64,000 nucleotides of DNA from Glycomyces albidus (GCF_009451885.1 NZ_WIAO01000002.1:62001-126000), one strand, 5' to 3'; positions 10,601-19,332 are shown, counted from the first letter of the stretch. Notes: generated from the sequence alone by a model not told the origin. Made by a program: numbers and translations.

Positions 10601-11722
10601 TCAGCACACGTTCACGGAGGCGTTGCCGCTGATCGTCCAGTTGGTGTTCTCGCCGCACGGCGATTCGCGCACCGAGGTGTTGTTCACCGTCATGGTGATC
10701 CAGATGTCCCGGTTGTTGGCGAACTCGGTGCGGGCCGCGAGGCGGACCTCGCCGCCGCCGTTGACGGTGCCGCCCCGGATCGAGACGTTGTAGCAGTTCT
10801 CGATCAGCACCGAGTTGTTGCCGTTGCTCGCCAGGTCGACGTTCTTGATGACCACGCCGCCGGACTGCGAGACGCAGAAGATGCCGCGCCCGCCGCCGCG
10901 GGAGATCACGTTGTCGACCCAGATGTTGGTGCTGTACGAGCCGCTCGCCAGGCGCCCGTTGGTGTTCGCCATGCGGAACGTGGCGTAGCCGGTCCCGGTG
11001 GCGACGTTGTTGCCGTCGACGGTCCCGACCCAGCCGTTCCTGGAGTTCTGGATGAGCAGGCCGGACTCGCCGACGTTGCGGGCGGTCACCCTCGTGATGT
11101 TGAACCCGTCGATGTTCCACGTCTCCACCGCGTGCGAGCCGGCGCCGGAGACGTAGATGTCGTTCATCGTGACGTTGTAGTTCCAGGCCGCGTCGCGGTC
11201 GAACCGGATGCCGAGGCCGCCGCTGAGGGTCAGGTCGATGTCGCCGAGCTTCAGGCCGTTGGTCCCGGAGAACCGGAGGCCGAAGTACGGGTTGCCGCTC
11301 ATCTTCAGGTAGGCGATGTTGACGTTCGTGGTGTTGATCGCCTCGATCGCGCCGCGCCCGGAGCGGTTGCCGACGGTGATCATGCCGCAGCCTTCGAACG
11401 TCTTGCCGCTCTGGATGGTGATCGTGCTGGCGCCGATGTTGCCGGAGGCCATCACGGCGACGCGCTGGCCGCTGGAGATGGTGTCGACGCCGGCCTGGAC
11501 CGCCGCGCGGTAGTCGGAGCCGGAGTAGACGGTGGTGCTGCCTTCGCGGGTGACGTAGGCGCCCGAGGACCCGGTGACGGTGGCGTGCGGTGTGCCGGCC
11601 CCGCACCCCTGCGCCAGGGCGGCCTCGGGGACGGCCACCGCGCCGAGTGCGCCGGCGAGCGCCGCGGCGGCGGCCGCGAGGACGAGGCGGAGTCTTCGTT
11701 TCGGTGTGACGGAGAGGGACAT
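10601..11722 (-). CDS. Secreted right-handed parallel beta-helix protein
   Basis: Extracellular protein of 373 residues. The signal peptide has RRLRL, an alanine-rich core and an AALAQ cleavage region near residue 38. The rest is a run of short beta-strand repeats rich in Asn, Gly and Ile/Val (GFNITRVTARNV, GVVIKNVDLASNGNNSVLI), the pattern of right-handed beta-helix proteins such as pectate-lyase-like enzymes. Scattered cysteines (QGCGAG, FEGCGM, IENCYN, SPCGEN and a C-terminal Cys) suggest disulfides. No lyase family could be assigned, so polysaccharide binding or cleavage is inference. AAGGAG lies 7 nt before ATG 11722. Candidate sugar-type operators upstream fit inducible expression. Confidence 0.75.
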   Translation of the reverse strand: MSLSVTPKRRLRLVLAAAAAALAGALGAVAVPEAALAQGCGAGTPHATVTGSSGAYVTREGSTTVYSGSDYRAAVQAGVDTISSGQRVAVMASGNIGASTITIQSGKTFEGCGMITVGNRSGRGAIEAINTTNVNIAYLKMSGNPYFGLRFSGTNGLKLGDIDLTLSGGLGIRFDRDAAWNYNVTMNDIYVSGAGSHAVETWNIDGFNITRVTARNVGESGLLIQNSRNGWVGTVDGNNVATGTGYATFRMANTNGRLASGSYSTNIWVDNVISRGGGRGIFCVSQSGGVVIKNVDLASNGNNSVLIENCYNVSIRGGTVNGGGEVRLAARTEFANNRDIWITMTVNNTSVRESPCGENTNWTISGNASVNVC

Positions 11723-11743
11723 CGTTGTGCTCCTTGGAGTTCC

Positions 11744-11786
11744 ATCGATTCGAACGTTTCAATCCAGATATTGAAATGAATCGATT
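11744..11786 (-). promoter_or_regulatory. Nested AT-rich inverted repeats in the beta-helix gene promoter
   Basis: Two inverted repeats are nested: TTTCAAT (11757-11763) with ATTGAAA (11770-11776) inside, and ATCGATT (11744-11750) with AATCGAT (11779-11785) outside. They start 22 nt upstream of the start codon, in a stretch far richer in AT than its surroundings. This is most likely the promoter with an operator. The core promoter hexamers could not be fixed. Confidence 0.5.
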
Positions 11787-11817
11787 TAATGGGATCATAG
11801 CGGGCGAACCGCGGAAT

Positions 11818-11831
11818 GGAAAGCGCTCCCC
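11818..11831. promoter_or_regulatory. LacI-family (CebR-like) operator candidate
   Basis: GGAAAGCGCTCCCC matches 10 of 14 positions of the CebR-type consensus TGGGAGCGCTCCCA, including the full AGCGCT core. It lies about 96 nt upstream of the secreted beta-helix gene. The remaining bases up to 12063 contain no gene that I can support. Confidence 0.4.
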
Positions 11832-12063
11832 ACCCGGAGATCGCCACGAAGGGGTGACTTCCCTGCCGCGGGCCCCCGGTTTTGTCGGACCCCCGGGCAA
11901 TGCTGGGCGCTACGGTCCCCTCAGGGTGGGTGGGGGCTGTGGACGGTAACTGCGGCGATCGCGAGCGACCCGCACGACCGATCGCGGCGGGGCACGCGTC
12001 CACGAGGAGAGGCGGCCGGCATGCGCCGACCGCCCCGATCCCGTTCAGATGCGGCTCAGAAGC

Positions 12064-13308
12064 TCAGTCCCGCTTGTAGCCGACGACCAGCTCGCCCGCG
12101 AGCTGCTCGCAGAACAGGCCGATGTCGGTGATGACGCCGATCGCCTGGGCCGAGCCCCGGTCGGCGAGCTTCGTGACCGTCGCCGGGTTGATGTCGACGC
12201 TCACCAGCGGCACCTTCGCGGGCAGGAGGTTCCCGGTCGCGATCGAGTGCAGCATGGTCGCGACCATGATCGCGAAGCCGACCCCCGGCAGGGCCGCGCG
12301 CATGGCGCGCTGGCCCTCGATGACGTCGGTGTAGACATCGGGGAGCGGCCCGTCGTCGCGGACGGAGCCGACGAGGACGAACTGCTTGCCGTTCTTGACC
12401 AGCGCGTGCATGATGCCGCCCTTGAGGACGCCCTGCTCGACGGCCTCGGCGATGGAGCCGCAGGTGCGGATCTTGTTGATCGCGCGGATGTGGTGCTCGT
12501 GGCCGTGCGGGACGCCGTGGCCCTTGTCGAGGTCGACGCCGAGCGAGGTGCCGAACAGGTTCGACTCGATGTCGTGGGCGGCGAGGGCGTTCCCGGCGAA
12601 GACGACGTCGGCGTAGCCCTCGTTGATGAGCGCCTCGAGCGCCTTCCCGGCTCCGGTGTGGACGATCGCGGGGCCGCCGACCCAGAGGATCTTCTCGCCG
12701 CGGGCCTTGACCTCGCGCATGTGCTGGGCGATCTGGCGGACCTGGAGCGCCTGGGGCCGCTCGGAGGAGACGCCGCCGCTCATGAACTCGAAGTTCGAGG
12801 ACTCGGGGCTGCGGCGCGCGGGCTCGGGCAGCGGGAGGACCTTGACGCCCTCGCCGCCGCAGACGACGAGCTCGCCGGCGCGCACGTCCGACACCGGGAG
12901 GGTCCAGGCGCGCTTGCGGTCCTCGGAGACGATGATGCCGCAGTCCATCTCGGAGTTCTCGACGTTCATCCAGCCGCCGTTGAGGCGGATCTGGGTGTCG
13001 AAGTTGGTGGTGGAGTAGAAGTCCTCGGGGAAGACGCCGTCGCGCGGGGCCGGTTTGAGCGTGGCGATGCCGGGTTCGAGCGGGTTCGCGCCGTGGGTCT
13101 GGAGGCGCATGATGATCCGCTCGAGGAGCTCCGGCGTCTCGGCCGAGACGGTGAGCTGCGCGTACGACTCGTCGGTGTGGTGCCGCCCCACGTCGAAGCG
13201 GTCGATCGAATAGGCCCCCGAGTACTCCAGCACGTCGTCCATGACGCGGGCGAAGACGCCCTGGTCGATGAGGTGCCCGCGCAGCTCGATGGTCATTGCG
13301 TGTTCCAC
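12064..13308 (-). CDS. TIGR00300 family protein (LOR/SDH domain, ornithine-cyclodeaminase-like)
   Basis: A 414-residue cytosolic protein with the conserved LOR/SDH region and a C-terminal NAD-binding half. Archaeal relatives convert ornithine to proline, and the same domain forms the C-terminal part of cyanobacterial AgrE/ArgZ. The N-terminal arginine dihydrolase module of AgrE is absent, so ornithine cyclodeamination is the more likely activity. Motifs include FEFMSGGVSSERPQ, ILWVGGPAIVHTGAG, GNALAAHDIE and HGHEHHIRAINKIR. GTG 13308 is chosen because AGGAGC sits six bases upstream; an ATG lies four codons further in. The family is uncommon in actinobacteria, so substrate and direction are unproven. 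It is followed by no operon partner. Confidence 0.8.
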   Translation of the reverse strand: MEHAMTIELRGHLIDQGVFARVMDDVLEYSGAYSIDRFDVGRHHTDESYAQLTVSAETPELLERIIMRLQTHGANPLEPGIATLKPAPRDGVFPEDFYSTTNFDTQIRLNGGWMNVENSEMDCGIIVSEDRKRAWTLPVSDVRAGELVVCGGEGVKVLPLPEPARRSPESSNFEFMSGGVSSERPQALQVRQIAQHMREVKARGEKILWVGGPAIVHTGAGKALEALINEGYADVVFAGNALAAHDIESNLFGTSLGVDLDKGHGVPHGHEHHIRAINKIRTCGSIAEAVEQGVLKGGIMHALVKNGKQFVLVGSVRDDGPLPDVYTDVIEGQRAMRAALPGVGFAIMVATMLHSIATGNLLPAKVPLVSVDINPATVTKLADRGSAQAIGVITDIGLFCEQLAGELVVGYKRD

Positions 13309-13410
13309 GTTGGTGCTCCTGTCGCGTCCGGCGCCGCGGCCCGGCACGGGCGGCGCCGGATCGAGCCTAGCTCCCGGCCGGCCGGTGCTCCGCCGCCAGG
13401 GGCCGGACGG

Positions 13411-14709
13411 TCAGGACGCGGCCGGCTGCGGCGGTGCGCTCGCGGCCTTCGCGGCGGCGATCTCCTCGCTGCTCGGCCAGCCGCGGGTGATGAGCGCGTG
13501 GATCGCGAATCCGACGAGCCCCCAGACGCCGACGACGTACGGCACGGGCACGCCGAGTTCGGCGACGAGGCCGACGGCGGCGATGGCGGCGCCCTGGCTG
13601 AGCTGGAGCCCGGAGTTGACGGCGGCGACGACGCGGCCGCGCCAGCCCTCGGGGATGCACTGCGCGAGCGTGGCGTTCATCGGGGCCATGATCATGTTCG
13701 CGACGCCGGCGCCGACCGCGATGACGAGCACGCCGGCGAGGGGCGGGTCGAGGAGCGCCGAGGCCAGCACGATCGGCCCGAGGAACGCGAGGGGCCGGAT
13801 GAGCCGGTCCCGGACCGAGGGCCGCACGAACCGCGTGAACACGAGGGTCGCGACGACCGCGCCGGCGGCGTCGACGGCCATGATGAGGCCCTGGGTCGTG
13901 GAGTCCCCGTGCAGGTGCGCGGCCCACAGCACCGCGACGCCCTCGGGGACCGCGGTCAATGCGAACAGGCCCCAGATCCCGAACGAGACCGTGCGCAGGA
14001 CCTTGCTGTCGCGCAGCATCCGCAGCCCGTCCGCGGTCTCGGACAGGACGTGGCGGCGCTCTTCGCGCTTGTTGGCGCTGGGCCGGAACCGGACCAGGGC
14101 GGCCACGGCGACGGCGCTGACGGCGAACAGGACCGCGTTGACCGTGAGCGCCGTGTACGGGTCGATCGACGAGAGGAGGCCGCCCGCGAGGTACCCGACG
14201 ATCTGGGCGACGGCGGCGACGCTGAAGGTCAGCGCGATGGCGGTGGAGAGCCGGTCGCCGGTGAGGATCTGGGCGAGGGTCGCGGTGCGCGCGGCGTTGT
14301 ACGCGGGCTGGACGGCGGCGACCGCGAACACGACGGCCATCATCGCCGGGACCGGCATGCCGGGGATGAGCAGGAGGGCGATGAGGGCCGCGCGCAGGAT
14401 GTCGCAGGCCACCATGACGTTGCGGTAGGCGTAGCGGTCGACGACGGCGCCGAGGACCTGGGCGAGGCCGAGGTAGGGGGCGAAGCTGATCGCGAAGGAG
14501 GCGACCGCGAGCGCCGAGGAGTCGGTTCGCTCCCACACGAGGTAGGTGACGGCGACCCGGTTGAGCATGGCGCCGGCGTTGGACAGGCAGAACGCCCCCA
14601 GGTACGCGGCGGCCTCCCGGTCGCCGAAGACGTCGGAGAACCGGGGGCGGCGGTCGGCCTCAGGCGGGTCGCCGACCGGACCGGCGGCCTTGGTGTTCTC
14701 GTCAGACAC
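13411..14709 (-). CDS. Major facilitator superfamily transporter
   Basis: Integral membrane secondary transporter of about 432 residues with around 12 hydrophobic segments. It has the antiporter-type motif VLGAVVDRYAYRNVMVACDILRAAL after the second helix and a related LAQCIPEGWRGRVVAA segment in the second half. It resembles the enterobactin exporter/tetracycline-resistance-like group of actinobacterial MFS proteins, but the substrate cannot be read from sequence. GTG 14709 is chosen because AAGG precedes it and the region beyond lacks membrane segments; a far upstream ATG at 14865 is unlikely. A promoter candidate lies about 165-190 nt upstream. Confidence 0.88.
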   Translation of the reverse strand: MSDENTKAAGPVGDPPEADRRPRFSDVFGDREAAAYLGAFCLSNAGAMLNRVAVTYLVWERTDSSALAVASFAISFAPYLGLAQVLGAVVDRYAYRNVMVACDILRAALIALLLIPGMPVPAMMAVVFAVAAVQPAYNAARTATLAQILTGDRLSTAIALTFSVAAVAQIVGYLAGGLLSSIDPYTALTVNAVLFAVSAVAVAALVRFRPSANKREERRHVLSETADGLRMLRDSKVLRTVSFGIWGLFALTAVPEGVAVLWAAHLHGDSTTQGLIMAVDAAGAVVATLVFTRFVRPSVRDRLIRPLAFLGPIVLASALLDPPLAGVLVIAVGAGVANMIMAPMNATLAQCIPEGWRGRVVAAVNSGLQLSQGAAIAAVGLVAELGVPVPYVVGVWGLVGFAIHALITRGWPSSEEIAAAKAASAPPQPAAS

Positions 14710-14873
14710 GGGGCCTTCCCTGCCATTCCACGTTCCGAGCGCCCGCGTCGGCGACGGCGGCTCGGCTCGGTCGGCGGAGCGGGCGGGGCCCGCGCACCGT
14801 GAGTGTCGCCGGGGGGTGCGATACCTGAAGGGGCGGTAAGTGACAATCCTCCGCGATTGCCGCAAGTGTCACC

Positions 14874-14902
14874 AGTCTGCCGGTGGCGCTGGAGGTTGTC
14901 AA
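14874..14902 (-). promoter_or_regulatory. Sigma-70-type promoter for the MFS gene
   Basis: On the minus strand TTGACA (14902-14897) and CAGACT (14879-14874) are separated by exactly 17 bases. The implied leader is about 155 nt. The 397-nt region 14710-15106 between the divergent MFS and bioA genes holds no other gene; TATCCT at 15063-15068 may be the bioA -10 box, without a convincing -35. Confidence 0.5.
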
Positions 14903-15106
14903 GCGTCGCACTGTGTTCAAAGTGTAAAAACTCGGACGGACGCGGGGGGTTCGGGCCGACCTCGCAAATCCGCGCTCAGCGTAGTCCCGCTCCTTGAGGA
15001 GGGGCGCGCCGGGCCTCGGCCGGATAACAGTGGATGGCCCGAATCCGGCGAACCCTCGACGGTATCCTCCAATGGTCTTTGTAGGAACCCAATAAAGGAG
15101 ACCTCG

Positions 15107-16429
15107 ATGTCCGCCAGTGCCTCCTGGATCGCCAGGGACGCCGCCGCCGTCTGGCATCCCTTCACCCAGCACGCCACCTGGACCGCCGACGACCCCACGG
15201 TCGTCGAGCGCGCCGAGGGGCCCTGGCTCATCGACGTCGACGGCCGCCGCCACCTCGACGGCGTCTCCTCACTGTGGACGACCACGCTCGGGCACGGCCA
15301 CCCCGAGATCAACGCCGCGATCGCCGCCCAGCTCGCGAAGCTCGACCACTCGACGTTCCTCGGCACCACCCACACGCCCGGCATCGAGCTCTCCGAAGCC
15401 CTCATCGCCCTGGCCCCCAAGAGCGACGACCCGGAGCTCACGAAGGTCTTCTACGCCGGGGACGGCTCCTCGGCGGTGGAGGCCGCTCTCAAGATCGCCT
15501 ACCAGTACTCGGCCCAGACCGGGCACCCCCGGTCGAGGTTCGTGCGCCTCGAGCACGCCTACCACGGCGACACCCTCGGCGCCGTCGCCGTGGGCGGCCA
15601 CGAGCTCTTCCACGAGGCGTACCGGCCGCTGCTGCTGGAGACCATCGGCGTCCCCTCGCCCGGCGACCGCGCCCTCGGACCCGACCGCGGCGCCGTCGCG
15701 GACGCCCGGCTGCGCTCGGTCATGGGCGAGCACGGCGACCAGGTGTGCGCGATCATCGTCGAGCCGATGGTCCAGGGCGCCGCCGGGATGCTCGACTACG
15801 ACGCCGAATTCCTGCGCACCGCAAGGGAACTCGCGTACGCCACCGGCGCGCTCCTGATTTTCGACGAGGTCGCCACCGGCTTCGGCCGCACCGGCCGCAT
15901 GTGGGCCGCCGAGCACGCCGGCGTCGTCCCCGACCTCCTCGTCTGCGGCAAGGGCATCACCGGCGGGTACCTGCCCCTGTCGGCGGTCCTCGCCGCCGAG
16001 CACGTCTACGAGGCGTTCCTGAGCCGCCCCGGCGACCGGGCCCCCCGCACGTTCTTCCACGGCCACACCTACACCGCGAACCCGCTGTGCTGCGCCGCCG
16101 CGCTCGCGAACCTGCGCGTCATGGGGGAGCAGGACGTCGTCGGCCAGGCCGCGCGCCTCGGCGAGCGCCTCGGGAAGCTGCTCGAACCGGTCGCCGCGAA
16201 GGACGGGGTCGTCGAGGTCCGCCGCCTCGGCACGATGATCGGCGTCGAGGTCGCCCCGGTCGGCGACCGCACCGGCTTCCGCGTCTGCCAGGCCGCCCGC
16301 GACCGCGGCGTCTGGCTGCGCCCCCTGAGCGATACCGTCGTCCTCATGCCCCCGCTGACGTTGGGCGAGACCGAGACCGAGTTCCTCGTCGACGCCCTCG
16401 ACGCCGCGATCGACGAGGTCTGCGCATGA
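15107..16429 (+). CDS. bioA: Adenosylmethionine-8-amino-7-oxononanoate aminotransferase
   Basis: PLP enzyme that converts KAPA to DAPA with S-adenosylmethionine as amino donor, second-last step before dethiobiotin. The 440-residue protein has VWHPFTQH at the N-terminus, GDGSSAVEAALKIA (PLP phosphate site), HAYHGDTLGAVAVGG, LIFDEVATGFGRTG with the PLP-binding Asp, and LLVCGKGITGGYLP with the Schiff-base lysine. AAGGAG lies 7 nt before ATG 15107; longer in-frame extensions add no conserved sequence. First gene of bioA-bioF-bioD; bioF overlaps it as ATGA. Confidence 0.96.
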   Translation: MSASASWIARDAAAVWHPFTQHATWTADDPTVVERAEGPWLIDVDGRRHLDGVSSLWTTTLGHGHPEINAAIAAQLAKLDHSTFLGTTHTPGIELSEALIALAPKSDDPELTKVFYAGDGSSAVEAALKIAYQYSAQTGHPRSRFVRLEHAYHGDTLGAVAVGGHELFHEAYRPLLLETIGVPSPGDRALGPDRGAVADARLRSVMGEHGDQVCAIIVEPMVQGAAGMLDYDAEFLRTARELAYATGALLIFDEVATGFGRTGRMWAAEHAGVVPDLLVCGKGITGGYLPLSAVLAAEHVYEAFLSRPGDRAPRTFFHGHTYTANPLCCAAALANLRVMGEQDVVGQAARLGERLGKLLEPVAAKDGVVEVRRLGTMIGVEVAPVGDRTGFRVCQAARDRGVWLRPLSDTVVLMPPLTLGETETEFLVDALDAAIDEVCA

Positions 16430-17846
16430 CCCCGGAACCGGAGCCGACCGCCGCGCCGCGGCCGATCGCGCCGCCGGGCGCGACCGAGCCGCGCGCGGAG
16501 CCGCATCCAGCGCCGCATGCAACGCCACAGTGGGAGCTGCAGTCGGAACCGCGGCCGGGCGGTTCGCCGCAGGCGCGGGCCGCGCTCGCCGAGCGCCTCG
16601 CACGGCGCCCCGCCTTCACGGCCGCCTCCCCTCCCCCCGGGTCGGAGCCGCAGGCGCCGCCGCCGCAACCCGCGCGGACCCCGGCAGTGCCGCAGGCGGA
16701 GCCGCAACCCGCGCGGACCCCGGCAGCGCCGCCGGCGGCCCCGGCCGTACCCGCCGTCTGGGACCGGTTGGCGCGCAAGGCGGACCTGCGGGCCAAGGCC
16801 GGGCTCACCCGGACCGCCCGGGTCCGTGCGGACGCCGTCGACCTCGCGGGGAACGACTATCTCGGGCTCTCCCGCCACCCCGACGTCCTCGGCGCCGCGG
16901 CCGCCGCGCTCGCCGAGCACGGGCTCGGCGCGGGCGGGTCGCGGGTCGTGCGCGGGACCACCCCGCTCCACGAAGCGTTCGAAGCGGACTTCGCCCGCCA
17001 CACCGGCACCGAGACCGCCGTCCTCTACTCCTCCGGGTACCTCGCCAACCTCGGCGCGGTCGCGGCGCTCGCGGCCGGGCCGGTGCTCCTCGACGCCCAC
17101 GCGCACGCCTCGCTCCACGACGCCGCACGACTCGCCGGCCGCCGCGCCGAGACCTTCGCGCACAACGACCTCGACGACCTCGAACACCGGCTCCGCACCC
17201 TCAGACCGGCGCTCGTCGCCGTCGAATCGGTCTACTCCGTCCTCGGCGACGCCGCACCGCTCCGCGAGCTCCTCGCCCTCGCCGGCGCCCACGGCGCGCT
17301 CCTCCTCGTCGACGAAGCCCACGCCGTCGGCACCGTCGGCCCGCACGGCGCCGGAGGCGTCGCCGCCGCCGGGCTCGCCGGGGACCCCGGCATCGTCGTC
17401 ACCGCGACCCTCTCCAAAGCCCTCGGCGCCGCCGGCGGAATCGTCGCCGGCCCCGCCGTCCTGCGCCGCCACCTCCACGACACCGGCCGCACCTTCATCT
17501 ACGACACCGCCCCGCCGCCCGCAGTGATCGCCGGCGCCGCCGCGGCGCTCGCGGTCGCCCGCGAATCCGACAGCGCCCGAACCGAACTCGCCCGCCGCGC
17601 CGCCCTCGCCGCCGCGTCCTGGACGCCCCCGCGCCCGCGGCCGGCGTGTGCTCGCCGCCCGCCGGGGACGCCCGCGCCGCCACCGAATGGGCCGCGCGAT
17701 GCGCCGCCCGCGGCGTCGCCGTCGGCTGCTTCCGGCCCCCGTCCACCCCCGACCACCGCTCCCGCCTGCGCATCACCGTCAACACCGGCGTCCCCGCGGC
17801 CGAGTTCGCGGCCGCCCTCGACACCGTCCTGGAGGCACGTCCGTGA
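16426..17846 (+). pseudogene. bioF: 8-amino-7-oxononanoate synthase, frameshifted as read
   Basis: PLP enzyme joining pimeloyl thioester and alanine to KAPA. The frame opened by ATG 16426 (overlapping the bioA stop) carries the fold from DLAGNDYLGLSRHP through GAGGSRVVRGTTPLHEAFE, LLVDEAHAVGTVG and ATLSKALGAAGG, then loses homology after ELARRAALAA. The BioF C-terminus (VLDAPAPAAGVCSPPAGD to ITVNTGVPAAEF) continues in another frame up to 17846, which overlaps bioD as GTGA. One missing base in the C/G run near 17605-17617 explains this. With the flanking genes intact, a sequencing error is at least as likely as a real mutation. An unusual extension of roughly 100 residues, rich in Pro and Ala, precedes the catalytic domain. 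Confidence 0.85.
16662..16726 (+). repeat. 26-bp direct repeat with 39-bp period inside the bioF extension
   Basis: A 26-bp sequence at 16662-16687 recurs exactly at 16701-16726. The period of 39 bp keeps frame and yields PQPARTP twice within the Pro/Ala-rich N-terminal extension of BioF, suggesting growth of the linker by slippage or unequal crossing over. Confidence 0.8.
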
Positions 17847-18505
17847 TCCCGTTCCAAGGCCCGGTCCTGGTGACCGGCACCGACACCGGCGTCGGCAAGA
17901 CCGTCACCGCCGCCGCCCTCGCGGCCGCGCTCATCCGGCAGGGCCGCAGCGTCGACGTCATCAAGATCGCCCAGACCGGCGACGATGACGACGCCGCCGA
18001 GATCACGCGCCTCTCCGGCGCCCCCGCCCGCGCGCTCGCCTCGTACCCGGACCCGCTGGCGCCCTTCGCGGCCGCCCGCCGCAGCGGCCTGCCGCTCCTC
18101 AAACTCGCCGAAGCCGTCGACGCCGCGTTCGACTCCCCGGCCGAAGTGGTCCTCCTCGAAGGCGCCGGCGGCCTCCTGGTCCAACTCGGACAGGACGGCT
18201 GGACCGCCCGCGACCTCGCCGTCGAACTCGGCTGCCCCGCGGTCGTGGTCGCCCGCGCCGGCCTCGGCACCCTCAACCACACCGCGCTCACCCTCGAAGC
18301 CCTCGCCCGCCGCAGCGTCGACGCCGCCGTCGTCCTCGGCGCCTGGCCGCTCAACCCCGGCATCGCCGAGTACGAGAACCTCATCGACCTCCCCGGGCCG
18401 CGCCTCGGCTGGATCCCCGACGGCGCCGCCGCCCTCGCGCCCGAAGTGTTCCGCCTCGCCGCCGGCGAATGGTTCGACCTGCCCGAACCGGACCCGCGGC
18501 CCTGA
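17843..18505 (+). CDS. bioD: Dethiobiotin synthase
   Basis: ATP-dependent carboxylation and ring closure of DAPA to dethiobiotin in the cytosol. The 220-residue protein has the P-loop VTGTDTGVGKTVTAAAL, the segment after the first helix (VIKIAQTGDDD, where most BioD proteins have KPVQTG), and VVLLEGAGGLLVQL for Mg/phosphate binding. GTG 17843 overlaps the bioF stop as GTGA, with GGAGG seven bases upstream, so translation is coupled to bioF. bioB is not in this window. Confidence 0.93.
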   Translation: MIPFQGPVLVTGTDTGVGKTVTAAALAAALIRQGRSVDVIKIAQTGDDDDAAEITRLSGAPARALASYPDPLAPFAAARRSGLPLLKLAEAVDAAFDSPAEVVLLEGAGGLLVQLGQDGWTARDLAVELGCPAVVVARAGLGTLNHTALTLEALARRSVDAAVVLGAWPLNPGIAEYENLIDLPGPRLGWIPDGAAALAPEVFRLAAGEWFDLPEPDPRP

Positions 18506-18589
18506 CCGGCCCCCGACTGCCGCCGTGAGCCGACCGCTGCTCGATCCGTCCCGCCCTTCGCAAGGCGCGCAACCCGGCGCACTCCGGCA

Positions 18590-18609
18590 GCGGAGTTGCC
18601 GGACTCCGC
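18590..18609 (+). terminator. Hairpin after the biotin operon
   Basis: GCGGAGT (18590-18596) pairs perfectly with ACTCCGC (18603-18609) around a 6-base loop, 85 nt after the bioD stop. No T-run follows, so termination is plausible but weakly supported. Confidence 0.4.
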
Positions 18610-18622
18610 TACATTTGTCAGC

Positions 18623-18645
18623 GATATGACCCAATGGGCCATATC
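18623..18645. promoter_or_regulatory. 23-bp near-perfect palindrome between convergent genes
   Basis: Arms of 11 bases (GATATGACCCA and TGGGCCATATC) around a single central A match at 10 of 11 positions. It looks like an operator but lies between the 3' ends of bioD and the NUDIX gene, where no promoter is expected. The region 18506-18719 has no gene I can support. Confidence 0.4.
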
Positions 18646-18719
18646 AACGCGATGCGGGCGCCCCTACCCCCGGCGCTCGCATCGCCGCCCGGTGCAAGAC
18701 CTTCCGCAGTCCCGCCGCT

Positions 18720-19211
18720 CTATGCCGGCACCCGGGCCGCGAGCTCCCCGAACGCCGCGAACCTCGGCACCGCGAACCCGAGCAGCCAGTCCAGGCCCCA
18801 GTCGATGCCCGACGCCTCGACCGGCCGGAACTCGCAGCGCATGCGCAGCCCGTCGTCGCCGTCACCGGTCTCGACGACCGTGTGGTCCCACGCCGCCCGC
18901 GGGTCCTCAGTGGCCATCCACGAGTAGGTGGTCACCTGGTAGTCGTGATCGCGCCACTCCGGCACGGCCATCAGCTTGCTGCCGATCACCTCGCCGAACA
19001 CGAGGCCCCGGACGCCGGTCTCCTCGACCGCTTCGCGCATCGCCGTCTCACCGGGCGTCTCGCCCGGCCGCGCGCCGCCCCCCGGGATCTGGACGCCGGC
19101 CTCCGGCTGGTCCCGGTGGAGCATCACGAGGACCTCGATTCCGGCCCGTTCGGGCGATCGGCGGAGGACGTAGGCGGCGCCGCGCTGGCGGAACTCCAGG
19201 ATTTCAGGCAT
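18720..19211 (-). CDS. NUDIX hydrolase
   Basis: Cytosolic hydrolase of 163 residues acting on a nucleoside diphosphate linked to some moiety. The NUDIX box GARPGETPGETAMREAVEETGV fits G-x5-E-x7-RE-hydrophobic-x-EE-x-G and lies near residues 45-67, with all Mg-binding glutamates present. The N-terminal strand FRQRGAAYVLRR and the MLHRDQPEAGVQIPGGG segment are typical of small single-domain members. Substrate unknown. It stands alone, convergent with bioD and in the same orientation as the P450 gene 120 nt upstream. Confidence 0.88.
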   Translation of the reverse strand: MPEILEFRQRGAAYVLRRSPERAGIEVLVMLHRDQPEAGVQIPGGGARPGETPGETAMREAVEETGVRGLVFGEVIGSKLMAVPEWRDHDYQVTTYSWMATEDPRAAWDHTVVETGDGDDGLRMRCEFRPVEASGIDWGLDWLLGFAVPRFAAFGELAARVPA

Positions 19212-19332
19212 GCCGACAGCCTTGCAGCCGAACGCTTGCGCGGCAACCGATTACGAGCGGGCAGCGGCGGCGCCGGTCCGGTGGGCGCCCGACACGGACG
19301 ACCGCCGGCGCCCGTGAGCACCGCCTGACGCC

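Noticed and set aside
12049-14802. Plus-strand frame of more than 900 codons across the TIGR00300 and MFS genes
   Set aside because: It spans two genes that have clear family motifs on the other strand and has no recognisable domain.
14890-15106. BioQ or BirA operator in front of bioA
   Set aside because: No TGAAC-n3-GTTAC or other known biotin operator is present; a TGTTCAAAG segment is only a partial half-site.
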